A stretch of DNA of 64,000 nucleotides from Desulfovibrio sp. 86 (GCF_902702915.1 NZ_LR738849.1:992001-1056000), one strand, 5' to 3'; numbered from the stretch's first letter, positions 10,422-19,468 are shown. Program-made: numbers and translations. The notes: generated from the letters alone by a model not told the origin.

Positions 10422-10430
10422 TTCTAGTTT
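10422..10430. repeat. Target-site duplication, right copy
   Basis: Exact repeat of TTCTAGTTT at 9153-9161. Confidence 0.95.
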
Positions 10431-11335
10431 GTATTGCCTTGCTGGTAATTTTCTGCATAACGGCCATTGTCGCGCAAACATATATGCAGCGGCAGCAGCA
10501 GGCGGCACGGCGCAAGGCCATTATCCGCCAGATGCTGGAAACAGCCCAGGCGCAAAACGAAATATTTGACATCAACATCCTGGACAAGGGCGTTTCGCAT
10601 AAAGGCCTGGCCGCGTTGCTGCAATACATTTCCCCCACATCGCTGGGCATGGAAGTGCTGAACTACATATCGCGGGAACTGGCGGGCGTGACTGTGGAAG
10701 TGTATTTTCGCGCCACCCTGCCCGAGGGTCCCACATTTTACAAATTTCGCTCTGTCATTGAGAGCGTGGAGCCAAGACGCAATAAATCCCTGTTGCGGCT
10801 CGCCTCGCCTGAAGACCTTTCCACTGGGCAAAAGCGTGTTTTTATCCGCGTGAAGCCTCCCAAGGACAAAGTGCGCGTCATCGGCGTGTGGGAGCTGAAT
10901 TCCAGCAAACCCATACCGCGCAATACCTCCGAGATCAGCAATCCCCTGCTGCACTACAAACGCGGCATGGAAATAGAGCCGGTTCAGGTCGAAAATATTT
11001 CAGCCACAGGCATGGCCCTGCGCTTTCCCATGGAAGATCTGGATATCAAGCCAGTTGACCTGGACAAAGGTTCACAGTTACTTTGTCTCATCATCTACCA
11101 CATGGGCAAGGATGAAAAAATCGTCACCTTCTGGTGCACTTGTTCCGTTCTGCACGCCCGTGTGCATGAGGGGCCAAACCCGGCTCTTGTACTCGGCACG
11201 GAGTTTACCAACTGGGCCGTTCTTGAACAGGGCAAATCGGACATTAACTGGTTCCACAGCACCCCCTCGCGGGGGGTGTCGCCCATAACCCAGTGGGTTA
11301 TGCATATGGATATGGAGCAGCGCAAACTGCTCTAA

Positions 11336-11485
11336 GGAAACGCTGATTTATTCCGTTTGGCGGTGTTGCTTTGCTTTTTTTGAAACAGTCGAGGACGGAA
11401 GAGTCCACTCCTGCTTCAAAAAAAAGCTCGCCTTGCCAAACGAAATACCTGCGCGTTTCCAGGAGGCTCTTTAACCGGTGCTTCC
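11336..11485 (+). repeat. Repeat C (MITE-like), copy 1
   Basis: This 150-bp element starts GGAAACGCTGATTTATTCC immediately after the TAA stop of the PilZ gene and ends with GGCTCTTTAACCGGTGCTTCC. Left and right ends are inverted copies of GGAARCRCTGATTWA, and internal arms (CCGTTTGGC / GCCAAACG, TTTTTTTGAA / TTCAAAAAA) make a long imperfect hairpin. Other copies are at 27059-27208 and 52545-52693. Confidence 0.85.
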
Positions 11486-11736
11486 CTGACGCTGTACCAA
11501 GGCGCCGCGCGCAGCAATGTTGTGTGGATTCAGACAATAATTGTTTTTGTCTGCAGAATGACACATTGAAATGTAAAATACTTCAAAGGTCATCCGATCC
11601 AGACTGTGGCCAGACTTCAAAGCCGGGACAGGCTGAACGCAGGCCACCCCGGCAGAACCGTTGGCAGCAAATGTAATGCAGGCCATTGCCGGCGCGGCAG
11701 GCGCGCCCGGCCCCAATTTCAACCAAGGAGACTACA
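11486..11736. other. Intergenic after repeat C
   Basis: AT-rich DNA around 11525-11600 followed by a GC-rich leader before the CBS protein. No gene or clear promoter identified; this stretch must hold the promoter for the CBS-lnt genes. Confidence 0.35.
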
Positions 11737-12786
11737 TTGGACGGCGGCTCGGAAGGTCATAGTACCATCTGGTCGCGCCTGAGCAGACTGTTCGGGCACG
11801 ACGATCAGGAATCTCTGGAAAAAGCCATTCTTGAAGCAAGCGCTGACGGCGAGGTGGAACCCGATGAGGAATCCATGCTGCTTGGCATTTTGCGCTTCAA
11901 CGATCTTCAGGTGCAGGACACAATGATCCCCCGCACCGATATCGACTGCGTTTCCCACGACATGCCCCTGAGCGAAGTGGCGCACATCATCGTGCGCTCG
12001 GGGCACTCGCGCATTCCGGTGTACAAGGAGACCCGCGACAACATCGTGGGCATTCTGCACGCCAAGGATCTGCTGCGCAGCATGCTTGACACGGGCGGCA
12101 AACCCTCGTCCATTGCCGAGCTTATCCGCGATCCCTTCTTTGTGCCCGAAACCAAGTCCATACGGACGCTTCTTCAGGAATTTCGCGCGCGCAAGCAGCA
12201 CATCGCCATAGCTCTGGACGAGTACGGCGGCACCTCCGGGCTCATTACCATTGAGGACGTGCTGGAAGAAATCGTCGGCGATATTGAGGACGAACACGAC
12301 GCGCCCCGGAAGGAAGACATCCGCCCCCTGAGCGATAACGCTTACGAACTCACGGGCCGCGCCCTGCTTGAAGACCTTGAGGACATGGGCGTTGACCTGG
12401 ATTCCGACGAGGTTGACACCATTGGCGGCTACCTCAGCATGGAGGCCGGTCATGTGCCTGCCCCCGGCGAAAGCTTTACGCTGCGCGGCTGGACCTTCAC
12501 CGTGCTCGAAGCCGACCGAAAGCTTATCCTGCGCCTGCGCATGGAACCGGCCAACAACGCCGCAGGCCGTTCAGGCGCGGAAATCGGGGCGGCTCATGAG
12601 GCGGATCAGGCGTTACGGGCGTCAGCCGCCGCGACTGCCGGTTTGCAAGACGAGCAGACAGCTCTTGGCAGCAAAGCCACAGCCATGGTTGATGATATCC
12701 ACAGCACCATGGTGCAGTCCGCTCAGGCCAACGCGCTGGCGGAAACCGATGCTTCCCCTCCGGCAGATTCCCCGGCCAGGGTATGA
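11737..12786 (+). CDS. CorC/HlyC-type CBS-pair protein
   Basis: The 349-residue protein has a short acidic N-terminal helix region, two CBS domains (about residues 55-180; note DTMIPRTDI and GHSRIPVY) and a C-terminal CorC_HlyC domain with AIALDEYGGTSGLITIEDVLEEIVGDIEDE. It lacks membrane helices, like E. coli CorC (YbeX). Relatives are tied to magnesium/cobalt efflux or ribosome-linked functions; role here is inferred. TTG at 11737 is the best start because AAGGAG lies six bases upstream. An Ala/Ser-rich tail of ~70 residues follows the domain. Its end overlaps lnt by ATGA, the same corC-lnt pairing as in many Proteobacteria. Confidence 0.87.
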   Translation: MDGGSEGHSTIWSRLSRLFGHDDQESLEKAILEASADGEVEPDEESMLLGILRFNDLQVQDTMIPRTDIDCVSHDMPLSEVAHIIVRSGHSRIPVYKETRDNIVGILHAKDLLRSMLDTGGKPSSIAELIRDPFFVPETKSIRTLLQEFRARKQHIAIALDEYGGTSGLITIEDVLEEIVGDIEDEHDAPRKEDIRPLSDNAYELTGRALLEDLEDMGVDLDSDEVDTIGGYLSMEAGHVPAPGESFTLRGWTFTVLEADRKLILRLRMEPANNAAGRSGAEIGAAHEADQALRASAAATAGLQDEQTALGSKATAMVDDIHSTMVQSAQANALAETDASPPADSPARV

Positions 12787-14582
12787 GCCATACCCAGAGT
12801 ATGAGCCCTGCCCAGATGAGTCCTGCGCTGGCCGCCACCTTCCGGCCTGACAGATCCGCGCTGCTTACAGGCATTGCGGGCGCGGCAGGCATCTGGCTGG
12901 GCTTTCCCAACGACCTGGCCGGTCTGCCGCCGCTGATTCTGCTGTGGCCAGCGGCCCTGGCCTGGCTCGGCCTGTACGCTCCCACGTCCGCAGCCGCACT
13001 GCGGCGGGGATGGCTGTGCAGCATGGCCGGAGGCATGGCGGCCCTCTACTGGCTCACTATGCCCGTGCACAATGTGGGCGGCCTGCCGTGGCTTCTGGCC
13101 ATACCCTGCGCCCTTTTCATCGTTGCCTGTATTTCCAGCGCCGGAGGGCTGTTCTCCGTGGCGGCGCGTTTGCTGCGCCACCGCCCCCCCATCCTGTGGG
13201 CCGTGCTGCTGGGCCTCCTGTGGTATATACTTGAAGCCGTTTACGCTCTGGCCCTGGGCTTTCCCTGGCTGGAGCTTTCAGGCGCGCTTGCCGCGTGGCC
13301 CCTGCTGGTTCAGGGGGCAGACACGGTGGGCGCATACGGCCTGTCCGGCCTGTGGGTCATGGCCGCCCTTCTCTGCGCCCTGGCCCTGCTGCCGCACCCT
13401 GCCGTCAGCCCCAACGTCCAGCCCAGCCCCTCGGCGTCGCCCCGTAAAGACGATGCGAAAGACGGGGGAAAAGGCGACGGGAAGAATGGCGAAAAAAATG
13501 GCGCTGAACAGCGTGCGGAAGCCAGCGTTGCCGCCCCCGGCACGCCCTGCAGCTCCGACGCCGGCCCTGCGAAAAAATCATGGCGGCCCGCCAGCCTTGT
13601 CTGCGGCCTTGCCATGACCTGCCTGCTGCTGGGCTACGGCGCGCTGCGGCTGCACCAGCAGCCCCTCGTAACCGACCCCGTTGGGCCGCAAAGCGTGCAG
13701 GCCCTCTTTGTGGAAGGCAATGTGGATCAGAACCAGAAGTGGCTGCCCGCTTTCCAGCGCCAGACCGTTGATCTGTATCTGCGCCTTACCTACGATGCCC
13801 TGGCGCAACGGCCTGGCGAACACCCGCTTATCATCTGGCCGGAAACGGCCTTGCCCTTCTTTTTTGAGACCAACCAGCTGCATTCCCCCAGAGTGCGGCA
13901 GTTGCCGTCCGTCACCGGCAGCCCCCTGCTTGTGGGCGCGCCCGGCCTTGCGCGCCGCGCGGACAAAAAAGAGCCCGACGTCTTTAACCGCGCCTTTCTG
14001 CTGACGCCGCCCGACGGCGCTGTGGCCGGATACTATGACAAGGAACACCTGGTTCCTTTTGGCGAATACCTGCCGGAATGGCTCAACTGGAGCTTTCTTG
14101 AAGCCCTGCTGCAGGGCGTGGGCGTCTACCAGGCGGGCACGACCATCGCGCCTCTGCGCTACGACAATCTTGCTATGGGCATGCTCATTTGCTATGAAGG
14201 CATATTTCCCTGGCTGGCGCAGGCACGGGTCGCGGATGGCGCCAACATTCTGGTTGACATCAGCAATGACGGCTGGTTCGGCGCGACCCCGGCACCGCGA
14301 CAGCACCTGTATCTGACCGCGCTCCGCGCCATTGAACAAAACCGCTGGATACTGCGCGGCACCAACACCGGCATTTCCGTGGTGGTGGACGCCCGTGGGC
14401 GGCTGACCATGCGCGGCGCGCAGTTCAGGGAACAGGCGCTCTGGGGCCGCGCCGCGCTTGAAAGCGCGCCCAGCCTGTACCACCGCCTGTGGCCCTGGCC
14501 CCTGCCTACGGCCGCCGCCCTGCTGCTCGTGCTGCTTTTGCCGGGCCGTGGCGGCAGGTCACGGCGCAGTTCCGACGCCTGA
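12783..14582 (+). CDS. lnt: Lnt, apolipoprotein N-acyltransferase
   Basis: This inner-membrane enzyme adds the third acyl chain to lipoproteins. The 599-residue protein has a multi-helix N-terminal half and a nitrilase-fold domain with the catalytic triad Glu354 (IIWPETALPFF), Lys420 (YYDKEHLVPFGEYLP) and Cys470 (LICYEGIFPW), then a last C-terminal helix. E. coli Lnt has ~510 residues; most of the excess is a Lys/Asp/Gly- then Ala/Pro-rich insertion around residues 205-266, between the helices and the catalytic domain. The overlapping ATGA start with the CBS protein implies coupling. Confidence 0.96.
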   Translation: MSHTQSMSPAQMSPALAATFRPDRSALLTGIAGAAGIWLGFPNDLAGLPPLILLWPAALAWLGLYAPTSAAALRRGWLCSMAGGMAALYWLTMPVHNVGGLPWLLAIPCALFIVACISSAGGLFSVAARLLRHRPPILWAVLLGLLWYILEAVYALALGFPWLELSGALAAWPLLVQGADTVGAYGLSGLWVMAALLCALALLPHPAVSPNVQPSPSASPRKDDAKDGGKGDGKNGEKNGAEQRAEASVAAPGTPCSSDAGPAKKSWRPASLVCGLAMTCLLLGYGALRLHQQPLVTDPVGPQSVQALFVEGNVDQNQKWLPAFQRQTVDLYLRLTYDALAQRPGEHPLIIWPETALPFFFETNQLHSPRVRQLPSVTGSPLLVGAPGLARRADKKEPDVFNRAFLLTPPDGAVAGYYDKEHLVPFGEYLPEWLNWSFLEALLQGVGVYQAGTTIAPLRYDNLAMGMLICYEGIFPWLAQARVADGANILVDISNDGWFGATPAPRQHLYLTALRAIEQNRWILRGTNTGISVVVDARGRLTMRGAQFREQALWGRAALESAPSLYHRLWPWPLPTAAALLLVLLLPGRGGRSRRSSDA

Positions 14583-14650
14583 TATTGATTGCGGCCATTG
14601 CGGCCGCTTTCCGGTACTGACCGGACGCACCCTCAACCAACCGACCCGTC

Positions 14651-15764
14651 ATGTTGCAACTTTCAGATCTTCGCGCTGCCTGCAATCCGCTTACCCAACG
14701 CTTTTCCTCCCTCTGGGGGCGACTTTGACGTTGCGGCCAGCGAAAAAAGGCTGCAAGCCATAGAAACAGAAATTTCACGCCCCGGCGCTTGGGACAAGCC
14801 AGAGGCTCTTACACCTGTCCTTCAGGAAAAACGGCAGCTTGAAGACGAAGTTGGCCGCCTGAACAGGCTCAAAATCTGCCATGACGACATGAACGAGTGG
14901 TTGGCCCTTGCCTCTGAAAGCGAAGACCCCGAAGCGCTCGAATCTCTGGCCAACCAGCAAAAAGAGCTGGCCGCGCTGCTGGACGAGACCGAGCTCGTGA
15001 TGCTGCTCTCCGCCGAGGAAGACAATCAGGACGCCATACTTGAAATCCACCCCGGGGCTGGCGGCACCGAATCGCAGGACTGGGCCGAAATGCTGTTGCG
15101 CATGTATAACCGCTGGGCCGCCAACCACGGCTACAAGGTTGAGGAGATGGATTTTCTGCCCGGCGATGAAGCGGGAATCAAGAGCGTTACCCTGCGCATA
15201 GCCGGCCCCCACGCCTTTGGCTTTCTCAAGGGCGAGCGCGGCATTCACCGCCTTATCCGCATTTCTCCCTTTGACTCTTCGGGCCGCAGGCACACCTCCT
15301 TCGCCTCGGTGGACGTCATCCCCGACGCTGGCGACGATATTGAACTGGATATCAAGGAAGCCGACCTGCGCGTGGACATTTTCCGCTCCAGCGGCCCCGG
15401 CGGACAGAGCGTCAACACCACAAGCTCTGCGGTGCGCATCACCCACATTCCCACGGGCATTTCGGCCCAGTGCCAGAATGAAAAATCGCAGCACCACAAC
15501 AAGGAAACCGCCATGCGGGTTCTGCGCGCCCGCCTGTACAACATGGAGATCGAAAAGCGCGACGCAGCCCGTCAGGCCCAGTACGCAGGCAAGGACGCCA
15601 TAGCCTTCGGCAGCCAGATACGCACGTACACCCTGCAACCCTACCGCCTGGTCAAGGACCACCGCACGGGCACCGAAGTGGGTGATGTGGATGCGGTTCT
15701 GGACGGCCATATCGACGCTTTCCAACACGACTACCTTTTGTATCGCCATGAGCAGCAACGCTGA
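14651..15764 (+). CDS. prfB: RF2, peptide chain release factor 2 (programmed +1 frameshift)
   Basis: The first 25 codons (14651-14725) are followed by an in-frame TGA at 14726-14728. Shifting +1 at CTT TGA C lets translation continue at 14727 to the stop at 15764, giving 370 residues. The stop-recognition tripeptide SPF falls at residues 205-207 and the catalytic GGQ at 250-252, identical numbering to E. coli RF2, which confirms the join. RF2 releases peptides at UGA and UAA. No strong ribosome site precedes the ATG. The gene overlaps the next one by 17 bp. Confidence 0.97.
14715..14729 (+). promoter_or_regulatory. prfB autoregulatory +1 frameshift site
   Basis: GGGGG, acting as an internal Shine-Dalgarno, lies three bases before the slippery CTT and TGA followed by C, the spacing used in E. 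coli prfB. When RF2 is scarce, slow termination at this poorly read UGA-C favours the shift and so more RF2. Confidence 0.95.
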
Positions 15765-16572
15765 ACTTGACGCCTTGGCGCGCGAGCTGCTGGCCCTGCG
15801 CACAGCGGCCGCAGCGGACGATCCCGTGCCCGACGCGGGGTCTCAACTGCCGCACACCGTGCTGGTGGCCCGCCTTTTGTCGGGTTTCAGCCCCGACCGC
15901 TGGCAGAGCTTCTGCCGTGACTACGCGGAAAGCAGATGGTGCGTGCTGCCCGTGGCAGGGTCGGTTCTGCCCGACAGCATGCCTGACGCCCGGTCCGAAC
16001 TGCCGACCCAGCTGGTCAACGTGCTCATCAACAGGCTTTTTCTGGACCAGGTGGAACGCGAAGTTTTACGGTTTTCGCGTTCAGGGGGCGACCTTTGCCT
16101 GATCTATGCCGATATCACCCACAGAGACGCGGCTGACACGCCATGGGGACGGGATGAGTTTGAGCATCTGGATGCTGCCCTGGCCGCCGCCTTGCGTGAA
16201 CACAGCGAAGCCTGCGACAGCCTCAGCCATGTGGCCGAGGGGCGCTATTCCCTGCTGTTGCCAGGGGTGAACCCTTTACGGGCGCGCCTGCTGGCCGACC
16301 AGATACAAAAAAACTTCGTGCGCCAGGTCGGGCTGCGCAACACGGCGCTGGCCAACGGCGGGCCTGTATGCGCGCTTGGCATTGCCTGCATAAATCCGGG
16401 AACGGGCGCCACCGCCCAAACCCTGCTGACCCAGGCGGAAGACGCCCTGAAAAACGCGCTGTCGCAACCAAACGGCCATATCTGCCTTGCGGGCGGCGCA
16501 AGCCTGGATGAACGGGCAAGCCTTGTGCATTCCAGTGAAAAACGCTTTCTTTTCTTTGGGAGAAACAACTGA
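15748..16572 (+). CDS. Degenerate GGDEF-like domain protein
   Basis: A 274-residue soluble protein. Its C-terminal ~150 residues resemble a diguanylate cyclase fold: FSRSGGDLCLIYADITH matches the first metal-binding strand, and HVAEGRYSLLLPG sits where active enzymes have the GGDEF loop, so the signature Gly-Gly-Asp-Glu residues are lost. That predicts no cyclase activity; a structural or sensing role is more likely. The N-terminal 90 residues are unassigned. It overlaps prfB by 17 bp and abuts the MinD-like gene by a TGATG overlap, suggesting a two-protein unit. Confidence 0.6.
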   Translation: MSSNAELDALARELLALRTAAAADDPVPDAGSQLPHTVLVARLLSGFSPDRWQSFCRDYAESRWCVLPVAGSVLPDSMPDARSELPTQLVNVLINRLFLDQVEREVLRFSRSGGDLCLIYADITHRDAADTPWGRDEFEHLDAALAAALREHSEACDSLSHVAEGRYSLLLPGVNPLRARLLADQIQKNFVRQVGLRNTALANGGPVCALGIACINPGTGATAQTLLTQAEDALKNALSQPNGHICLAGGASLDERASLVHSSEKRFLFFGRNN

Positions 16573-17384
16573 TGGCAAATAAAACCTTGAGCGTGGTCCT
16601 GCTCAGCGGCAAGGGCGGGGTCGGAAAAACCAATATTTCGCTCAATCTGGCCTGCGCTCTGTTCCAGATGGGCTTTAAGAACCTGCTCATGGACTGCGAT
16701 CTGGGCCTTGCCAACCTTGACGTATTGCTGGGCGTCACTCCCGAGGGCAATCTGCAAAACGCCCTGCTGGGCGAGGCCCAGATACGCGACGTGCTGCACC
16801 ATGTGGAGCCCGAAGGCCTTGACGTGCTGCCTGCCGCATCGGGCGTGCCCGAGCTTACCGAACTGCAGCCCGACATGCGCGACGTGCTGCTGACCCGCCT
16901 TGAGCCTGAACTGAACAGGTATGACTATGTCTTTATGGACGTGGGCGCGGGCATTTCCGGCACAGTGCAGACCTTCGCCTCCATGGCGGCCATGCGCATT
17001 GTGGTCATCACCCCGGAACCCACATCGCTGACAGACAGCTACGCGCTCATCAAGGTGCTCAACGCCCGCTACGGCCTGCGCGACTTTATGGTCATCGTCA
17101 ACCAGGTCACATCCGCCAGCGAGGCCAAGTCCTCCTTTGACAAGCTGCACGGCGCGTGCCGCCATTTTCTGCATCTTGAGCCCGTGCTGCTGGGGCATAT
17201 CCGCAATGACAAAAAACTGCCGGAAGCAGTCTGCCACCAACAGCCCCTCATGTACTACGCTCCAGGCTGCCCTGCGGCCCAGGACATCCACAACCTGGCT
17301 TCACGCCTGCAAAGGCTGCGCCTGGGCATGGCCGACTGGCTGGCCCCCCGTAAAATTCTTCAGCCGCTTCCTGATAAACACTAG
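16572..17384 (+). CDS. MinD/ParA-family ATPase, FlhG(FleN)-like
   Basis: The 270-residue P-loop ATPase has the deviant Walker A SGKGGVGKTN (12-21), DCDLGLANLDVLLG, the Walker B MDVGAGISG and a VVITPEPTSLTDSYALIK block, which is most like FlhG/FleN and other MinD relatives that control flagellar number or placement. A MinD-type amphipathic C-terminal helix is not obvious. The TAG stop at 17382-17384 is the first three bases of a repeat element. The gene follows the GGDEF-like gene with one-base overlap, hinting that the two work together; no flagellar genes are in the window. Confidence 0.8.
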   Translation: MANKTLSVVLLSGKGGVGKTNISLNLACALFQMGFKNLLMDCDLGLANLDVLLGVTPEGNLQNALLGEAQIRDVLHHVEPEGLDVLPAASGVPELTELQPDMRDVLLTRLEPELNRYDYVFMDVGAGISGTVQTFASMAAMRIVVITPEPTSLTDSYALIKVLNARYGLRDFMVIVNQVTSASEAKSSFDKLHGACRHFLHLEPVLLGHIRNDKKLPEAVCHQQPLMYYAPGCPAAQDIHNLASRLQRLRLGMADWLAPRKILQPLPDKH

Positions 17385-17534
17385 AGCATTTTAGCTTTGA
17401 AAAAAGTGTAAATGCTCTAACGCTGCACTTTCGTGCAGCGCGCCACAACGTGGCGTAGATTCAGCCGAAAATCGCATTTTTCGGCTGAATGAAAACTTTG
17501 AAATGCTTCTCATTTCAAAGTTGATCTGCTCTAA
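17382..17534 (+). repeat. Repeat A, copy 2 (full, fused to TTAGAGCA module)
   Basis: This 153-bp element begins TAGAGCATTTTAGC and ends GATCTGCTCTAA. The first ~39 bp form a palindromic module (TAGAGCA ... TGCTCTAA) that also occurs alone at 21514-21552; the rest holds hairpins CTGCAC...GTGCAG, GCGCCACAACGTGGCG and TTCAGCCGAAA...TTTCGGCTGAA. The element supplies the stop codon of the upstream ATPase gene. Confidence 0.88.
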
Positions 17535-17765
17535 GAAGAGCGTAAAAAGCCCGCGCAGACTGTTTACCTTGTTGCACAAAAGGTATAGGTTTGAATTAGC
17601 AATAGATGCCTATTGTTGACTCTCCTTGGCATTCGGGCTTTGAAGCGCGGGGAGGATTGTGGCGAACACAAAAAATTGCCAACAATACCACCAAGATACT
17701 GGACGATCTCTACCGTTTCAGGCAGAATGCTTCCGCGAGTAACATAACGCAGTTACGGAGGCGTG
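17535..17765. other. Leader/promoter region of the HU gene
   Basis: The ~230 bp between repeat A and the HU gene is AT-richer than coding DNA and should hold its promoter. A TTGACT at about 17618 lacks a well-placed -10 partner, so no exact site is claimed. Confidence 0.35.
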
Positions 17766-18041
17766 ATGAACAAAAGCGAACTTATCAAGGCGCTGGCCGA
17801 CGAAACCAATATCCCCTTTGATGACGCGTCAATGGTGGTAAACACCTTTTTCGACGCCATGAAGCAGTCCCTTCTTGCCGGAGAGCGCATTGAAATTCGC
17901 GGCTTTGGCAGCTTTAAAATCAAAGAGTATGAGGGCTATGCGGGACGCAACCCCAAGACAGGGGAAAGCGTCACCGTATCCTCGAAACGTCTGCCCTTTT
18001 TCCGCGCTGGCAAGGAACTGAAAGAATTTATAAATCAATAG
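17766..18041 (+). CDS. hup: HU/IHF family DNA-binding protein
   Basis: A 91-residue nucleoid protein beginning MNKSELIKALADE. The signature region IRGFGSFKIKEYEGYAGRNPKTGE with the DNA-intercalating arm (GRNPKTGE) is intact, and the length is standard for HU. ATG at 17766 follows GGAG by five bases, better than the GTG just upstream. HU bends DNA and compacts the chromosome; one of probably several paralogues. It precedes dapA by 114 bp. Confidence 0.95.
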   Translation: MNKSELIKALADETNIPFDDASMVVNTFFDAMKQSLLAGERIEIRGFGSFKIKEYEGYAGRNPKTGESVTVSSKRLPFFRAGKELKEFINQ

Positions 18042-18155
18042 GCATAGTTGCATAACGCGGCTTTGCCGCAATCTGAGCCGAACGGGATGAGGGTGCGCCT
18101 TCAGTCTCGGCGTTCGGCCATCCATAGGCGCGCAAAGCGCGCCAAGGAGATCGTC

Positions 18156-19034
18156 ATGCTGTTTTCCGGTGCTATGACAGCGCTTGTCACCCCTTTCAAG
18201 AACAACGCCCTTGACGAAGAGGCCTACCGAAACTTCATTGAGTTCCAGATCACTGAAGGCATTCATGGCCTGGTGCCCTGCGGCACCACCGGCGAATCCG
18301 CTACCCTCAGCCACGAGGAACACGAAAGGGTCATTGAAATCTGCATCGATCAGGCCAAGGGGCGTGTTCCCGTTCTGGCCGGAGCCGGTTCAAACAACAC
18401 GATTGAAGCCATCCGCCTGACCCGCTTCGCCAAAAAGGCCGGGGCCGACGGAGCGTTGCTCATCACCCCCTATTACAACAAGCCGACCCAGGAAGGGCTG
18501 TTCCAGCACTACAAGGCCATAGCGGAAGCCGTGGACTTGCCGCTTGTGCCCTACAACGTGCCCGGCCGTACCGGGTGCAACCTGTTGCCTGAAACCCTGG
18601 CGCGCCTTGCCAAGGCTTTTCCCAACATTGTTGGCGTCAAGGAAGCCACCGGCGACATGGCCCAGGGCAGCAAAACCCTGTCCAGCTGCCCCCAGGGGTT
18701 CAGCGTGCTTTCCGGCGACGACTTCACCGCCCTGCCCCTCATGGCCCTGGGCGGCCATGGCGTCATTTCCGTTACGTCCAACCTTGTGCCTGGCCGCATG
18801 GCCGCCATGGTCAACGCCTTCCGCAAGGGCGATGGCGCCGGGGCCGCGCGTATCCATCATGAAGTTTTCCCGCTGCACGAAGCCATGTTCTTTGAAAGCA
18901 ACCCCATCCCGGCCAAGACGGCCCTGCACCTCATGGGCAAGATGGAAGCCGAGCTGCGCCTGCCGCTTTGCTCCATAGGCGCGGCGGCCAAAGAAAAGCT
19001 TACCGCCGTGTTGCGCCAGATGAAGCTCATCTAG
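18156..19034 (+). CDS. dapA: DapA, 4-hydroxy-tetrahydrodipicolinate synthase
   Basis: DapA condenses pyruvate with aspartate semialdehyde in lysine and cell-wall diaminopimelate synthesis. The 292-residue TIM-barrel enzyme has CGTTGESATLSHEEH, the active-site Tyr in ITPYYNKPTQEG and the Schiff-base Lys162 in GVKEATGD, one residue from the E. coli number. Start ATG 18156 has AAGGAGA five bases upstream; a longer frame from 18048 lacks one. The stop codon TAG is followed by AGCA, matching the TAGAGCA end of the repeats, though no full element follows. A hairpin terminator lies at 19094-19128. Confidence 0.97.
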   Translation: MLFSGAMTALVTPFKNNALDEEAYRNFIEFQITEGIHGLVPCGTTGESATLSHEEHERVIEICIDQAKGRVPVLAGAGSNNTIEAIRLTRFAKKAGADGALLITPYYNKPTQEGLFQHYKAIAEAVDLPLVPYNVPGRTGCNLLPETLARLAKAFPNIVGVKEATGDMAQGSKTLSSCPQGFSVLSGDDFTALPLMALGGHGVISVTSNLVPGRMAAMVNAFRKGDGAGAARIHHEVFPLHEAMFFESNPIPAKTALHLMGKMEAELRLPLCSIGAAAKEKLTAVLRQMKLI

Positions 19035-19093
19035 AGCAGAGACCTGCGCTGCGCGCCAAGCGTTTGGCCCCGTTCTGCGGGAGCCTGTAAATA

Positions 19094-19128
19094 AAAATAC
19101 CCGGTAGTACTCCTGCCGGGGTATTTTT
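19094..19128 (+). terminator. dapA intrinsic terminator
   Basis: AAATACCCGG and CCGGGGTATTTTTT form an imperfect stem ending in a T run, 60 bp after the dapA stop. Confidence 0.8.
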
Positions 19129-19182
19129 TGTCTGCAGGCTCCGCTGGAGTCAGTTCTTGCCACGCAATGCACGTTGAAACGC

Positions 19183-19243
19183 TTTGTGGGGGAGGGACCC
19201 TTTTGCAAAAGGGTCTCCTCCCCCACACCCCCTCCCCCTAAAA
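19183..19243 (-). repeat. Repeat B, copy 1 (reverse)
   Basis: The element has a GTGGGGGAGGGACCC arm, the palindromic core TTTTGCAAAA and a C-rich tail ending CCCCCTAAAA. It lies between convergent dapA and the alcohol dehydrogenase gene. Confidence 0.88.
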
Positions 19244-19422
19244 ATCTTTAATTTATTTTTGTATACTGCAAGGAATTAATTACCTGCGGCGAGTGCCACA
19301 CCACATGGACGCCGGAACAATTTCAAGCGGCAACCGCCTGGTAAGGAAACAGCCTTCAGCGTGGCGACGGCATGGTGCGTGAAAGCATTCAAAATACATC
19401 CCGCCCGTGCCGGGGCTCATAC
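19244..19422. other. Intergenic between convergent genes
   Basis: Between repeat B copy 1 and the dehydrogenase terminator there is AT-rich DNA (19244-19280) then mixed sequence. No gene or site was recognised. Confidence 0.35.
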
Positions 19423-19468
19423 AAAAAAGCAGACTGGCCGCCCCAGAGGGTGACCAGTCTGCTTTTTT
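19423..19468 (-). terminator. Bidirectional terminator of the alcohol dehydrogenase gene
   Basis: Perfect 15-base arms (AAAAAAGCAGACTGG / CCAGTCTGCTTTTTT) around a 16-base loop. Both strands end in a T run, fitting convergent genes. Confidence 0.9.

Larger units (their letters stand above)
9134..11335 (+). pseudogene. PilZ-domain membrane protein, split by an IS4-family element
   Basis: Removing the IS (9162-10421) and one copy of the 9-bp target duplication restores a 310-residue frame starting at ATG 9134: MTGAQLLLV continues in frame into a membrane helix (to about residue 23), an Arg/Gln-rich stretch and a C-terminal PilZ-like domain. The domain shows the N-x-S-x-x-G motif as VENISATGMALRF; PilZ domains bind cyclic di-GMP, but the usual R-x-x-x-R partner is not clear-cut here. 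A GGTGA site lies four bases before ATG. The remaining 3' ORF could start at a TTG at 10439, but without a ribosome site and with a shortened N-terminus. Probably inactive now. Confidence 0.85.

Noticed and set aside
9062..11485. The IS4 element and repeat C as one composite transposon.
   Set aside because: Their termini differ, and the IS has its own target duplication that excludes repeat C.
17610..17650. A sigma-54 or sigma-70 promoter for the HU gene (TTGACT; TTGGCATTCGG).
   Set aside because: The GG-N10-GC spacing fails and no -10 box lies at the right distance from TTGACT.
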